NCBI GenBank assembly: GCA_002428965.1
Contig: DIYI01000020.1
Location: forward strand, 60,172 to 124,171
Source: Jejuia sp. UBA6058
Lineage (GTDB): Bacteria > Bacteroidota > Bacteroidia > Flavobacteriales > Flavobacteriaceae
Direction: 5' to 3'
Length of the DNA stretch: 64,000 nucleotides
Part shown: piece by piece, positions 63,953 to 64,000 of the stretch
How positions within the stretch are numbered: position 1 is the first letter of the stretch
Layout of the letters: each line of letters begins with the position of its first letter
Made by a program: the position numbers and the translations under genes
Notes under the pieces: model-generated
What the model was told of the DNA's origin: nothing
Database searches by the model: none
The model's input: only the letters and a program-made list of their open reading frames with translations

Positions 63953-64000
<48 letters not shown>

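Overview
The window is a contiguous chromosomal segment of a member of the Flavobacteriaceae (Bacteroidota). The evidence is the low GC content, gliding and type IX secretion genes (gldB, gldC, gldKLMN), an exosortase F pair, HYC_CC_PP and 2TM-domain proteins, many Bacteroidota-type lipoproteins, promoters of the TTG-N19-21-TAnnTTTG type, and almost no Shine-Dalgarno sequences. No phage, IS element or CRISPR array was seen. Most genes are core housekeeping functions, with lineage-specific surface proteins between them.

Layout. 1-3.8 kb: a probable LytS/LytR-type two-component operon with three 2TM domains, preceded by a tandem LytTR-type box. 3.9-5.3 kb: two unknown genes. 5.4-10.3 kb: dnaG (zinc ligands lost), an atypical NarL-type regulator, nadE, gldB-gldC. 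10.3-17.2 kb: a lipoprotein gene, a predicted exported peptide deformylase, then rodA-mrdA-mreD-mreC-mreB (cell elongation) read on the minus strand. 17.4-20.7 kb: a secreted protein with seven 115-124-residue tandem repeats and a type IX sorting tail. 20.7-24.2 kb: purH, a small membrane protein, a GAF protein, exosortase F and its partner. 24.5-28.3 kb: a metal-handling module (HYC_CC_PP protein, HMA-MauE protein, TonB-dependent receptor, periplasmic HMA protein). 28.3-33.3 kb: GIY-YIG protein, DUF2200, di-haem peroxidase, a barrel-less TonB-plug protein. 33.4-40.5 kb: groEL-groES and a minus-strand operon miaB - unknown - sigma-54-type activator - lptE - TPR protein - secG. 40.6-44.7 kb: three lipoproteins and two paralogous membrane proteins. 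44.9-53.3 kb: topA, a degenerate arginase-fold protein, and gldK-gldL-gldM-gldN (the type IX secretion/gliding core). 53.4-63.9 kb: FAD oxidoreductase, DUF983, ABC-F ATPase, a complete RND efflux operon, a secreted leucine-rich-repeat protein, a small CPXCG protein, and the 5' part of an initiator tRNA-Met cut by the window end.

Most unusual signals: (1) a three-copy structured intergenic repeat with compensatory changes in its stems, two copies lying inside apparent operons; (2) a sigma-54-like promoter with a TGTCA palindrome before groES and a related palindrome over the promoter of the operon that encodes a sigma-54 activator; (3) exact LytTR-consensus direct repeats upstream of a LytTR regulator operon; (4) several proteins that keep their fold but lose catalytic residues (DnaG zinc finger, receiver Asp to Glu, arginase-like protein); (5) a peptide deformylase with an export signal. 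All functional calls come from reading motifs; no database search was run.
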